Source: JANPLG01 sp964609085
Lineage (GTDB): Bacteria > Armatimonadota > SYMT01
Reading direction: 5' to 3'
Assembly: GCA_964609085.1 (NCBI GenBank)
Contig: CAZSRZ010000012.1
Span: forward strand, 1 to 64,000
Length of the DNA stretch: 64,000 nt
In this document: positions 16,936-25,756 of the stretch, one piece after another
Position numbering within the stretch: position 1 is the stretch's first letter
Layout: every line of letters begins with the position of its first letter
Translations under genes and position numbers: made by a program
The notes under the pieces: model-generated
What the model was told of the DNA's origin: nothing
Database searches by the model: none
What the model saw: only the letters and a program-made list of their open reading frames with translations

Positions 16936-17480
16936 AGCGGACTCCTTGCCCGGCGGCGCATCGAAACGCGGTTGTCGAGCTTCACGGCACCTCGTTTCTC
17001 GGGAAGTTGGCGCCGCCACGCACTTGCGTCCGACGGCATGACCATCGGTGCCCGCGCTTCGAGCTGCTCCAGTTCTGCCAGAATGTGGACCAGACCTCGC
17101 TGGCGGCTCGACAGCGGAACCATCAAATTGAGCCGATCTATGCCCCGGTTGAGTTCCACCAGTCGCCGAGCGGATTCGATCAGGAAGCGTCCCGCCTCTG
17201 CAGCGCCGGGAGCCTCGGCCGTCCCTTCACACCTCCGCGTGAAGTCATCGCGCAGCACACGCCACTCCTCGACCGACCGGCAAACGGATCGATCCAATTC
17301 GATCCAGTCCGGCAGCATGTTCGCATCCCGCATCAGGCGATAGCCGAGCCGCTCCTCGGGCGGGATGTGCCGGTCGCGATCCAGGTCGACCGGTTCGCCC
17401 GCGCCCTGGAGCTGTTCGAATGAACCCTCTTCCTGCGCTTCGCGGATCTTCCGGTCGGCGATGATCTCAACCCACGACAT
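16932..17480 (-). CDS. DUF1992 protein (DnaJ-homologue subfamily C member 28-like domain)
   Basis: About 182 residues. The N-terminus MSWVEIIADRKIREAQEEG followed by GSFEQLQGAGEPVDLDRD is the DUF1992 signature, also found in bacterial YhdN and eukaryotic DNAJC28. The rest is helical and charged with no membrane segment. Function is unknown. ATG 17480 has AGAGG eight bases upstream; a GTG at 17489 is an alternative start. Its stop overlaps the TTG start of the NYN gene, so the two are translationally coupled. The 285-base gap to the divergent glycosyltransferase must hold both promoters, but I see no convincing consensus there. Confidence 0.8.
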   Translation of the reverse strand: MSWVEIIADRKIREAQEEGSFEQLQGAGEPVDLDRDRHIPPEERLGYRLMRDANMLPDWIELDRSVCRSVEEWRVLRDDFTRRCEGTAEAPGAAEAGRFLIESARRLVELNRGIDRLNLMVPLSSRQRGLVHILAELEQLEARAPMVMPSDASAWRRQLPEKRGAVKLDNRVSMRRRARSPL

Positions 17481-17774
17481 CTCGGGCACCTCTACCTCAG
17501 TGTATCAGCGACTGATTCGCCCGCAGCCCGAGCCGGATCACCACGGCTCTGTGCGGGTCCGGGCGACTCCCGGGACGGCGTCTCGGGGGTCTCCCGGCCC
17601 GAGTTCGACCGCACCTGGGGCGAGGCCGGAGCCGTGTCGGGAAATGAGGCGTTAACCTATTCGTCGCGGGATCTTTATCGATCGAGGGGTATCCTGGTAA
17701 AACAGCCTGTCCATCCCTCCCGCGGCTGCTCCTCACACGTCATTCCGTTGCCGACCCCACGGCTAGGAGTGGAA

Positions 17775-19166
17775 ATGTCGTCCACAGAACTCCAGGCTGA
17801 ACCGCCGACGGCGCGCCCACCCGCCTCGCTGCTCCCAGATCTGGGGCACAGCCCTCTTTTCAACCCCGCGTCCGGTTTTCTCCCCGCTCTCACCGTCGCC
17901 AACACAGTGTTTGTGTTGCTTAGCTTCGAGGGTCCGGACGCGTACAGCCGCGCCGGAGGGCTGGGCGTCCGGATCACCGAGTTGGGCTACGCGCTGGCGG
18001 ATCACGGATTCGAGACGCATCTCTACTTCGTCGGGGATCCCTCCGCGCCGACCGTGGAGCGGATGTCCAACCGACCATTCACCCTTCACCGCTGGAGTCA
18101 GTGGATCAGCAGGCATCACCCGCTAGGCGTCTACGACGGCGAGGAAGGCAAGCTTCGGGACTATAGGTCGACCCTCCCCGAGGTCTTGCTGGAGGAACGC
18201 GTCCGGCCCGCCGTGGCGGACGGCAAGTGGGTCGTCATTCTCTCCGAAGAGTGGCACACAGCGGACACGGCATGCGATGTGGCGGATCGGCTCCATGCGG
18301 CGGGACTCCGGGACCGCGCAATCATGGTGTGGAACGCGAACAACACGCTCGGGTTTGAGAATGTTGACTTTGGGCGACTCCGCTTCACGCAAACGATTTC
18401 TACCGTAAGCCGATGGATGAAGCACGAAATGTGGAATTGGGGATGCAACCCGATAGTGATCCCCAACGGCATCCCGGCGCGAGCGCTTGAGCCGTCTCCA
18501 CTCGCTGACGAGCTGGCACAACTGGCCCAGGCCCGCCTGAACAACCGGCTCACACTGGGCAAAGTGGCCAGGTTTGACCCCGACAAGCGCTGGTTGATGG
18601 CGGTGGACGCCGCGGCTGGGCTCAAAGCGAAGCAGTTGCCCGTGCTCTTCATCGCCAAGGGCGGAATGGAGGCACACGGCCACGACGTCATGCGCCGCGC
18701 CCATGAGCGCGGCCTGCGTGTCCGTGACGTCTCCTCTCCCAGCCGTGACCCGCGGACGCTGATGGAGAACCTGCTCGACGCCGCGAGCGATGCGGACATG
18801 CTGAACGTGCAGTTCTACCTGGGCGACGACCTCAAGCGGGCCCTTTTCCGAGTTGCGGACGTGATGCTTCAGAACAGCGGGAGAGAGCCGTTCGGGTTGG
18901 TCGGCCTGGAAGTCATGGCGGCGCAGGGCCTCGTCTTCACCGGTGCGACCGGCGAGGAGTACGCCCGCACGTACGAAAACGCCATCGTCCTGGATACGGA
19001 CGGCGCCGACGAGATCGAGGCGACCGTCATCGACCTGCTCTCTCGCCCCGGGGAGGTGGAGCGCATGCGCAGACAGGGAGTTGAGACGGCGCGGAAGTAC
19101 ACCTGGGATCAGGTGATCTCCGTCCTGTTGCGGCGGTTGCAGCACCTCGCCGTGCGGACTGGCTAG
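17775..19166 (+). CDS. Glycosyltransferase, GT4/GT5-like GT-B fold
   Basis: A 463-residue glycosyltransferase. The N-terminal domain has YSRAGGLGVRITELGYALADHGFETHLYFVG, the GG loop that binds the nucleotide-sugar phosphate in glycogen-synthase-like GT-B enzymes. IPNGIP and GKVARFDPDKRW occur mid-protein. The C-terminal nucleotide site reads SGREPFGLVGLEVMAAQG, with the E-x7-E pattern of retaining GT4. ATG 17775 follows TAGGAG; the frame is open 47 codons further up without family-like residues. It is followed at 18 bases by a universal stress protein and then a GH15 glucoamylase, which suggests alpha-glucan or trehalose-type metabolism. The sugar specificity is not readable. Confidence 0.78.
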   Translation: MSSTELQAEPPTARPPASLLPDLGHSPLFNPASGFLPALTVANTVFVLLSFEGPDAYSRAGGLGVRITELGYALADHGFETHLYFVGDPSAPTVERMSNRPFTLHRWSQWISRHHPLGVYDGEEGKLRDYRSTLPEVLLEERVRPAVADGKWVVILSEEWHTADTACDVADRLHAAGLRDRAIMVWNANNTLGFENVDFGRLRFTQTISTVSRWMKHEMWNWGCNPIVIPNGIPARALEPSPLADELAQLAQARLNNRLTLGKVARFDPDKRWLMAVDAAAGLKAKQLPVLFIAKGGMEAHGHDVMRRAHERGLRVRDVSSPSRDPRTLMENLLDAASDADMLNVQFYLGDDLKRALFRVADVMLQNSGREPFGLVGLEVMAAQGLVFTGATGEEYARTYENAIVLDTDGADEIEATVIDLLSRPGEVERMRRQGVETARKYTWDQVISVLLRRLQHLAVRTG

Positions 19167-19184
19167 ACGCCAGGGGAGGGCGCT

Positions 19185-19631
19185 ATGCGGGTCCTGATAC
19201 CGGTGGATGGTTCGCAATCGGCAAAGCTTGCGGCCCGACATGCCGCCGAGCAGCAAACGACGCGGAGCGCCGTGCTCCTCTACGTGGCTGCGTCCGCCCG
19301 CCCGGGGGATCTGGGCAAGGCTCAGTTTACGCTGCGTGGGTTGCGCGACGAGTGTCACCAGATCAACCCGGAACTCGACGTCAGCACGCGCATTGAGGTA
19401 GGTGCCCGGGACGAGGTGCTCTGCCGGATCGCGACGAAGGAAGCGTTCGACCTGATCGTGATCGGCGCACAGGGCATCAATGCTGAGGGGCACACCGAAC
19501 TGGTCGACAGCGAAATCGACGATATGGTCGCCTCCCTTCAACCACCCGTGGTCGTGGTGACGTCACTTGGCGAGTACGCGCCTGCGGACTCCGAGCGAGT
19601 CGCAGACGCGCGGACAGGGGAGGCCGCATGA
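19185..19631 (+). CDS. Universal stress protein (UspA family)
   Basis: A single-domain 148-residue protein. It begins MRVLIPVDGSQSAKLAARHA, where the Asp of PVDGS contacts ATP in the family, and has FDLIVIGAQGINAEGHTEL and VVVVTSLGEY at the expected places. The G-x2-G-x9-G(S/T) ATP-binding motif is only partly kept, so it may be of the non-ATP-binding type. GGGAGGG precedes the ATG. Its 3' end overlaps the GH15 ATG (ATGA), so stress signalling and glucan hydrolysis are co-expressed. Function beyond that is inference. Confidence 0.85.
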   Translation: MRVLIPVDGSQSAKLAARHAAEQQTTRSAVLLYVAASARPGDLGKAQFTLRGLRDECHQINPELDVSTRIEVGARDEVLCRIATKEAFDLIVIGAQGINAEGHTELVDSEIDDMVASLQPPVVVVTSLGEYAPADSERVADARTGEAA

Positions 19632-21592
19632 CTGCGAGCCACGGACTCATCGGAAACGGCGAACTCCTGGCCCGGGTCCGCGCGGACGGACTGCTGGCCG
19701 AAGCCTACTACCCCTCCATCGGCTACTTCCGTCACCTGCTGCAATCTCAGTTCGGACTGCGCGACTCGCAAACGGGGCGATTCGTGTGGTTGACGCGGCC
19801 GGACTTTGAGCCCGAGCAAACCTACATCGCGGACACCAACGTCCTCCAGACAAGCTACAACTCGCCCGGCCTCGAGGCGACCGTCACGGACCTCGCGAGC
19901 CCGTCGGGGAGCAGCATCCTCCGTATCCTCGATGTCTACAACGTGGGCAGCGAACCGCTGACCCTGGAGCTGGTGCACGGAGAGGCCGCGTCGATCGCCG
20001 ACCACAAGGGAGAGTTCGGCTACAACGTCGTCTACTACAGCCGGCTGGATCAGCACTTCGTGCGCTACCGCGGTCATCCCTGGGACGAGGCCGTTGAGTC
20101 GCAGATCGTCTGGATCATTGGGGCGCGGCCGCAGCCCGAAACCTATCAGTGCGGGGTGTCCTATTGTGAGCAAGGCGATGGAATCGATGCGTTCTATGAT
20201 GTCCTTGACGGCAAACTACAGGAGAACCGCTACGCATTCGGCGACCCGACTGGGGTCACCAGCGCCTTTCTCTGGCGGCGCACCCTCGCCCCCGGAGAAT
20301 CGACCTCTGTCAGCGTGAGCCTGACTGCGGGGATGTCGCTGTTCGAGGCGGAGGACGCAGCGAAGCAGTTCCAGGAACGCCGACCGGATCAGCGTCTGGG
20401 GGAGACGGTAAGCCACTGGCGGGATTGGATCAGCACGGGGCGCCAACGGCTCCCCCCGCTCGGCGAGGAGCGGCTCGAGCGGCTCTACCTGCGCTCAATT
20501 CTGCTCCTCAAGCTCCTGCAGGATCGACGGTTCGGCTCCTTCATCGCCGCGCCGACCCTTGAGCCCGATTACCGCTACTGCTGGCCGCGGGACGGGGTTT
20601 TCGAAGCGTGGGCTTTGGACCGCTGCGGCTATAGCGAGGAGGCGCATCGATTCTACCGCTGGTGCCGCCGAACCCAAATGCATGAGGGGTTGTGGTACCA
20701 GAATCACTACACCGACGGCCGTCGGCACTGGGCCGGCATTCAAGTCGATCAGGTAGCGACGGTGGTCTGGGGAGTGTGGCAGCACTTCGAGTTGAATCAT
20801 GACCGGGAGTTCCTGGTCGAGATGTGGCCGATGGTGCAGCGGGCGAGCGACTACTTGCTGCGGGCGAGGTCTGCTGATTCCGGTCTGGTGTTTTCCGAAC
20901 AGGATCTTTGGGAGGAGACCGGCGGGGAGCTCCTCTACACCAATGCAGCGACGGTCGCCGGGCTGGAGTGCGCGGCACTGCACGCCAAGGAGCTGGGGCA
21001 AGAACGACATGCAGCCCGCTGGCGAAAGGAAGCAGGGCTGGTTCGGAAGGCTATTGAGGCGCATCTACGCCGCGACGGTTACTACGTGGGCGAGCGGGAG
21101 GCCGAATCCAGCTACCCGGTAAGAAAAGACTACCTCCACGACATCGCCAATCTGGCGATGGTGGTGCCGTTCCGGCTGGTCGCGCCAGGCGGTGCCCCGA
21201 TGCGGAACACCGCAAAACGCATAGAGCAGAGCATGAAGTACGCGGCAGGAGGGATTGGGCGCTATGCCTCGGACCTCTTCATGGGCGGGAATCCCTGGTC
21301 GCTGAGCGCCCTGTGGCTTGCCCTATTCCACGTGGAGACTGGCGACCTGGCGGAGTGCTATCGTCTCCTCTATTGGTGCTTGAAGCACGCCACGCTCCAC
21401 GACTTCATGCCTGAGCAGAGTCAGAAGCAGACAGGCGCGCCTGCCGGGGCATCCCCGCTCGGCTGGAGCCACGCCTGGGTGATTATCCTGCTGCAACGAA
21501 TTGGGCGGCGGCTCACCACGGAGGGTGAGTCGCCGCCCGCCAAGGATCCCCGACCCGCGCCGACGGGAGGCCGGCCGGCCGTGGGGCCGTAG
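19628..21592 (+). CDS. Glycoside hydrolase family 15 (glucoamylase/glucodextranase-like)
   Basis: A 654-residue enzyme with the bacterial GH15 N-terminal beta-sandwich domain (residues ~1-260) and a C-terminal (alpha/alpha)6 barrel. Barrel motifs are YRYCWPRDGVFEAWALDR, then LWEETGGELLYTNAA with the general-acid Glu, and FMPEQSQKQTGAPAGASPLGWSHAW with the general-base Glu in PEQ. Such enzymes release glucose from alpha-1,4- or alpha-1,6-glucans or act on trehalose. No signal peptide is visible, so it probably works in the cytoplasm on stored glucan. It completes a three-gene operon with a glycosyltransferase and a stress protein. Confidence 0.9.
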   Translation: MTASHGLIGNGELLARVRADGLLAEAYYPSIGYFRHLLQSQFGLRDSQTGRFVWLTRPDFEPEQTYIADTNVLQTSYNSPGLEATVTDLASPSGSSILRILDVYNVGSEPLTLELVHGEAASIADHKGEFGYNVVYYSRLDQHFVRYRGHPWDEAVESQIVWIIGARPQPETYQCGVSYCEQGDGIDAFYDVLDGKLQENRYAFGDPTGVTSAFLWRRTLAPGESTSVSVSLTAGMSLFEAEDAAKQFQERRPDQRLGETVSHWRDWISTGRQRLPPLGEERLERLYLRSILLLKLLQDRRFGSFIAAPTLEPDYRYCWPRDGVFEAWALDRCGYSEEAHRFYRWCRRTQMHEGLWYQNHYTDGRRHWAGIQVDQVATVVWGVWQHFELNHDREFLVEMWPMVQRASDYLLRARSADSGLVFSEQDLWEETGGELLYTNAATVAGLECAALHAKELGQERHAARWRKEAGLVRKAIEAHLRRDGYYVGEREAESSYPVRKDYLHDIANLAMVVPFRLVAPGGAPMRNTAKRIEQSMKYAAGGIGRYASDLFMGGNPWSLSALWLALFHVETGDLAECYRLLYWCLKHATLHDFMPEQSQKQTGAPAGASPLGWSHAWVIILLQRIGRRLTTEGESPPAKDPRPAPTGGRPAVGP

Positions 21593-21595
21593 TGC

Positions 21596-21811
21596 CTAGC
21601 GAGTGCCGCCCGGGTTGAAGTCCGGCGGAGCGTTGAGTTTCGGCCCGGCGGCGGACGGGCCTCCGGCAGGCCCTACAGAACCGGTCGGTGAGCCCGAGTT
21701 GAGCGGTGCGGCCGGCGGCTCCTCGGTCTGCGATGGCTTACATCCGATAGCGAAGACGGCCACGCTTGCAGTGGCCAACGCCAGGCAGGTAGTGCGAAGT
21801 AGTCCCTTCAT
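21596..21811 (-). CDS. Small putative lipoprotein
   Basis: A 71-residue protein beginning MKGLLRTTCLALATASVAVF and ending its signal in AIGCKPSQ, a clear lipobox with the lipidated Cys. The mature part is ~45 residues of Pro, Gly, Ser and Asn with no recognised domain. AAAGGAG lies about ten bases before the ATG. The open frame extends 42 codons upstream, but those codons precede the signal peptide and are unlikely to be translated. It is convergent with the GH15 gene and divergent from a DUF1501 gene. No function can be assigned. Confidence 0.72.
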   Translation of the reverse strand: MKGLLRTTCLALATASVAVFAIGCKPSQTEEPPAAPLNSGSPTGSVGPAGGPSAAGPKLNAPPDFNPGGTR

Positions 21812-21927
21812 CGTCCCTGGTTCTCCTTTCAGCCGGCCGTCCCGCGCGCTTCTGTCGCAACCCGGATCGCCGAACTGTGTCTCACAGCCCGTTCGTTGCG
21901 GAGCAGCGCTGAAGGGTTCGGAGGAGA

Positions 21928-23298
21928 ATGCAGGCACCTTCGGGTGAAGGGATGGTGCGGATACTCGGCGGTGCCCGGCGCGTGTGCGACGGGATGACCC
22001 GTCGCGAACTCCTCAGTTTCGGCTGCCTGGCCGGGGCGTTGGCACTCCCTCGTGGGGTCACCGCGGCCATGCCTGGCGGGAAAGCCCGATCCCTGCTGTT
22101 CATTTCCCTCTTCGGTGGACCCTCGCACCAGGACATGTGGGATCTGAAGCCCGACGCACCGGCCGAGGTCCGCGGTGAGTTCAAGCCCATCGAGACCAGT
22201 GTCCCGGGCATTCGCATCACAGAACATCTGCCGATGCTCGCACGGACAGCCCACCGGTACTCGCTCATACGGTCGGTCACCCATGCGGACAATGGCCACG
22301 GCAGTGCGATGTATGCTGCATTCACCGGTTGGCCCCACCGTTTCCCGAACACTAACCCGATCCCCGACGTCGCCGATTCACCTGCCTACGGGTGTGTGCT
22401 CGCCCGGCTCCGCCCGCCGACCCACACGGTGCCCAGTTTCATTGCGGTGGGCGGAACCCAGTTCGTCTGCGGGAATCAAATCCCCGGGCAGCGTGCCGGT
22501 TGGCTGGGACCCGCCTACGAGCCTTTCGTGGTGACCGGTGATCCCAACCGGGCAGAGTTCCGCGTACCCGAGCTCTCCCTGCTCCCTGGGATCACCGATC
22601 TGCGGCTCGGCCGCCGACGCAATCTGCTGCAATCCGTCGAGAGTGCTCAACGGCTCGCGGAGCGCGGGCCGGGGCCGATGGGACTGGGCGTAGCGCAGGC
22701 GCGCGCTTACGAGCTGCTGACCAGCGAGGGGGTAAGGACGGCGCTTGACATGAAACCTGAGCGGCCCGAGACCCGTGATCGCTATGGCCGCACCACGTTT
22801 GGCCAGAGCCTCATACTGGCCCGCCGGCTGATCGAGGCCGGCGTGCCGGTCGCAACGGTCAACTGGTCCACCGGGGGTTCGTGGGACACTCACAGCGGCA
22901 ATTTTCCGTCCTTGAAGGGGGACCTGCTGCCCCGGCTGGATCGAAGTTTGAGCGCGCTGCTCGAGGACCTCGATCAACGCGGACTGCTGGCGGAGACGCT
23001 CGTGGTGGTGACGGGAGAGTTCGGCCGGACGCCGCAGGTCAACCCGGGTGGTGGTCGCGACCACTGGGCGGGTGTATACACCGTCCTGATGGCAGGTGGC
23101 GGCATCGCGGGCGGGCGCGTGCACGGCAGCTCGGACGCCCAAGCCGCCTATCCCGCGGAGGATGCCGTTGGCCCCTGGGACATCGCGGCCACCGTGTTCG
23201 ACCGGTTTGGCCTCCCGCCGGAGACCGAGATCCGGGACTCCACGGACCGCCCCAGCCGGATCGCACGCGGAGAACCGATCGCTTCCATCCTTGCGTAG
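21928..23298 (+). CDS. DUF1501 secreted protein (sulfatase-like fold, Tat signal)
   Basis: A 456-residue DUF1501 protein. A twin-arginine signal is visible as TRRELLSFGCLAGALAL near residue 24, so it is exported folded. The body has SLFGGPSHQDMWDLKPDAP, DRYGRTTFGQSLILARRLIEAGVP, GEFGRTPQVNPGGGRDHW and a C-terminal DRPSRIARGEP, all hallmarks of DUF1501. The family is related to the alkaline phosphatase superfamily and usually pairs with DUF1549/DUF1553 cytochromes; this copy stands alone, divergent from a small lipoprotein. The ATG could be 21928 (adjacent to GGAGGAG) or 21952 (after GAAGGG). Function unknown. Confidence 0.85.
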   Translation: MQAPSGEGMVRILGGARRVCDGMTRRELLSFGCLAGALALPRGVTAAMPGGKARSLLFISLFGGPSHQDMWDLKPDAPAEVRGEFKPIETSVPGIRITEHLPMLARTAHRYSLIRSVTHADNGHGSAMYAAFTGWPHRFPNTNPIPDVADSPAYGCVLARLRPPTHTVPSFIAVGGTQFVCGNQIPGQRAGWLGPAYEPFVVTGDPNRAEFRVPELSLLPGITDLRLGRRRNLLQSVESAQRLAERGPGPMGLGVAQARAYELLTSEGVRTALDMKPERPETRDRYGRTTFGQSLILARRLIEAGVPVATVNWSTGGSWDTHSGNFPSLKGDLLPRLDRSLSALLEDLDQRGLLAETLVVVTGEFGRTPQVNPGGGRDHWAGVYTVLMAGGGIAGGRVHGSSDAQAAYPAEDAVGPWDIAATVFDRFGLPPETEIRDSTDRPSRIARGEPIASILA

Positions 23299-23347
23299 CC
23301 GCCATGGCAGCCCGCACCCGGCCTCCGAGGTGGGCTCATCACCTGCC

Positions 23348-24577
23348 TTACGGCTGGCCCACCGCGACCTCCTCCAGCAGGGCATCCGGATCCAACTCCG
23401 CCAGCTCGCCGATCATCCCGATGAGCTTTTCCAGACCAGCGTTGTCCTGGGGCTCCCCCAGTAGCGCGCCTGGATTAAGCACCCAGGAAGCCGTGGACTC
23501 CACCTGCCATGGCTTCTGCTGAAGGTGCGGGATCCCGTCAACGGACTCCAGCAGGTAGGGCGTGCCGTGGGCGGCGATCAGCGGGCTGTGGGTCGTCACG
23601 ATCAATTGTTCTGGCCCGATTCCGGACTGGATGATCCTGCGGGCAAGCTGAATGAACCGGGTCTGCAGGTCGGGAGAGAGCCGGCACTCGGGCTCCTCGA
23701 TGCAGACGAAGCGTTCGCGAGCCAGGCACAGCTCCGCCAGCATGCAGACGGCTCGGCGAATTCCGGCGCCCATCCGATCCAGCGGCACGGCGTCCTGCCC
23801 CCAGAGATAAACCAGGTCGGCCCGGCCCTTGGCACGATCGAACACCGTGTCCCAGGTCCCATCCCCGAGCTCGCCGCGAAGCGATCCGGCCAGTTGGCTA
23901 AAGAGGCTCCACCTCCGCCGCTCATCCGGGTTGATTGACTGTCGAGCGTCGAACATGCGATCCCGGACGGGCTGGGGAAAGCCGGAGAGATCCGTGCCGA
24001 GAAATGCGAAGTTGACGACGGGTCGCTCATGGCGGAAAGGTTCGCAATCCGCCAGCCACCGGCGCACCTGCGAGGCGAACCCAACCAGCACCTGCTCCTT
24101 CCCCCGTTCGAGGGTGGAGACGTCTTGCCCGTCGAATTCCCACTTACCGACCCGCATCTCCATACTGCGGTTGATCCTCTGCACTTCGAACTCGACCCCC
24201 ACGTTTCGGATCGACTGTCCGGCTGCAACTCCCAGTCGCTGATGGACCTGTTCCGTGATCAGTCCGATGCCCTCCAGGTCGTCCCCGGCCAGAGACCAGG
24301 CCGCCTTGAAGCGAATCGGCTGCGGATCGTCGACGTGAAATGCGCGGGCGAGGGTGCCGCCCAGGGTGGGGTTGTCATCGGTCAGCGTGGCCGTCTGGGA
24401 CCGGCTGACCGACTCGCCGGCAGCGAGCAGCCGATAGAACAGTTCGATGGCGCGGACCAGGTTGCTCTTGCCGCAGTTGTTCGCCCCGTAGACCACGGTC
24501 AATTCGTCCATCGGCGCGAACGCGACGGTCTGGCTCAGATTCCCGTATCCCGTGACTTCGAGCGACTCGAGACGCAT
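23348..24577 (-). CDS. AAA ATPase, OLD/RecF-like, without TOPRIM domain
   Basis: A 409-residue ABC-type ATPase. The N-terminus MRLESLEVTGYGNL and Walker A YGANNCGKSNL (Gly36-Lys37-Ser38) match the AAA_15/AAA_21 group. Downstream are CIEEPECRLSPDLQ (Walker B and D-loop region) and VTTHSPLIAAHG (H-loop). There is no coiled-coil long enough for SMC and no C-terminal TOPRIM as in OLD nucleases. The tail LDPDALLEEVAVGQP is acidic. It is a lone gene, convergent with DUF1501 and divergent from the MetE-like gene. Some relatives work in DNA repair or phage defence, but no partner is visible here. Confidence 0.8.
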   Translation of the reverse strand: MRLESLEVTGYGNLSQTVAFAPMDELTVVYGANNCGKSNLVRAIELFYRLLAAGESVSRSQTATLTDDNPTLGGTLARAFHVDDPQPIRFKAAWSLAGDDLEGIGLITEQVHQRLGVAAGQSIRNVGVEFEVQRINRSMEMRVGKWEFDGQDVSTLERGKEQVLVGFASQVRRWLADCEPFRHERPVVNFAFLGTDLSGFPQPVRDRMFDARQSINPDERRRWSLFSQLAGSLRGELGDGTWDTVFDRAKGRADLVYLWGQDAVPLDRMGAGIRRAVCMLAELCLARERFVCIEEPECRLSPDLQTRFIQLARRIIQSGIGPEQLIVTTHSPLIAAHGTPYLLESVDGIPHLQQKPWQVESTASWVLNPGALLGEPQDNAGLEKLIGMIGELAELDPDALLEEVAVGQP

Positions 24578-24713
24578 GTGGTGGACGGATCTCCATGGCA
24601 GGCGAGGTCACGCACAATTTTGCCGGTCACGGCCTGAATCCGCAGGGTGATCGGCGCCGACGGAGAGGTCGAACGACGAGATAAACTCACGGGGCGACCC
24701 CCGGAGATCCTGT

Positions 24714-25745
24714 ATGCGCGCCGCCCTTCCGCTTCTCGCCACCAGCTCCATCGGCAGCTACGCGCCGCCGAGTTGGTTCTGCGCGGCCGTCGAGGCGATC
24801 GGACGCGGCGAGTTCGGCGAGACTGACCGCGAAGAGACCTACAACGACGCCTGCCGCATCGCCCTCCTCGACCAGGAGCAGGCCGGTCTCGACCTGCTCA
24901 CCGAGGGCGAAATGCGCCGGGTGGATTTCAACCTCGGCTTCTACGGCAGGATCCACGGTCTTGAGAAGTTGCCCCCGCAGCGCACAAAGGGACCCGATGG
25001 GCATGACATGCGTGACCGGTACATCGTCACCGATCGGCTCTCGGCCCCCGTCGGCCTGGGCATCGTCCAAGAGTTCCAGTTTGCGCGCGAGCAGACAAGC
25101 CGGCCTCTGAAGGTCACGTGTCCCGGTCCCTACACCCTCGCCGGCAGACCGCAGACGGGGGGGATCTACGCCGACCGTTACGCGGTGGCGATGGATATGG
25201 CGGAACTCATCAACTCGGAGCTGCGAAGGTGTGTGGACGCGGGTGCCGAGTACATTCAGTTGGATGAGCCTTCGGCCGCGGTCCACCCGGATCGTCCGGA
25301 GGCGTTCGTCAAGTTGATCGCTCGAGCTCTCGATGGCGTCGACGCGCACGTGGGGATGCACATGTGCTTCGGCAACTTCCGTGGGCGCGCGGTTGGGAGA
25401 CGGCGCTACGAGCCGCTGTTCCCGGGGATCCTGGACTGCCCGGTCCATCAGTTCGTCCTCGAGTTTGCCAGCCGCGAGATGTGTGAGATCGATCTCTGGG
25501 AGCGCTTCCCGAACGACCGAGAGCTGGCTATCGGGGTCATCGACGTCAAGAACTACTGGGTCGAAACTCCGGCTGAAGTGGCTGACCGCATCCGCGCTGC
25601 CATGAGGTTCGTAGCCCCCGAGAAGCTGCACGTGGTGCCCGACTGCGGGTTCAGCCAGACCTCCCGCTGGGCCTCCCGGGCGAAGTTGAAGGCCATGGTG
25701 GAGGGCGCGGCCATCATCCGCCGCGAACTCACCGGGGAGGGGTGA
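24714..25745 (+). CDS. Core MetE-like cobalamin-independent methionine synthase family protein
   Basis: A 343-residue protein equivalent to only the C-terminal catalytic half of MetE. Zinc-ligand motifs are visible: GMHMCFGNF (His216, Cys218) and VVPDCGFSQTSRW (Cys311). Residues near the start, LLATSSIGSYAPPSWF, match the homocysteine-binding start of the barrel, and YIQLDEPSAAV is another family element. Short core-MetE proteins transfer a methyl group to homocysteine, in some bacteria from methylcobalamin rather than methyl-tetrahydrofolate. ATG 24714 follows GGAG at normal spacing. The stop overlaps the upstream end of the aminotransferase frame, so the two genes form an operon. The methyl donor is unknown. 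Confidence 0.82.
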   Translation: MRAALPLLATSSIGSYAPPSWFCAAVEAIGRGEFGETDREETYNDACRIALLDQEQAGLDLLTEGEMRRVDFNLGFYGRIHGLEKLPPQRTKGPDGHDMRDRYIVTDRLSAPVGLGIVQEFQFAREQTSRPLKVTCPGPYTLAGRPQTGGIYADRYAVAMDMAELINSELRRCVDAGAEYIQLDEPSAAVHPDRPEAFVKLIARALDGVDAHVGMHMCFGNFRGRAVGRRRYEPLFPGILDCPVHQFVLEFASREMCEIDLWERFPNDRELAIGVIDVKNYWVETPAEVADRIRAAMRFVAPEKLHVVPDCGFSQTSRWASRAKLKAMVEGAAIIRRELTGEG

Positions 25746-25756
25746 GGCACCCCGCG

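Noticed and set aside
17641..17700. A/T-richer stretch with TATCCT before the glycosyltransferase
   Set aside because: No acceptable -35 at 16-18 bases and no extended -10; not strong enough to list as a promoter.
23328..23344. AGGTG/CACCT hairpin between convergent genes
   Set aside because: Only five base pairs; too weak to call a terminator.
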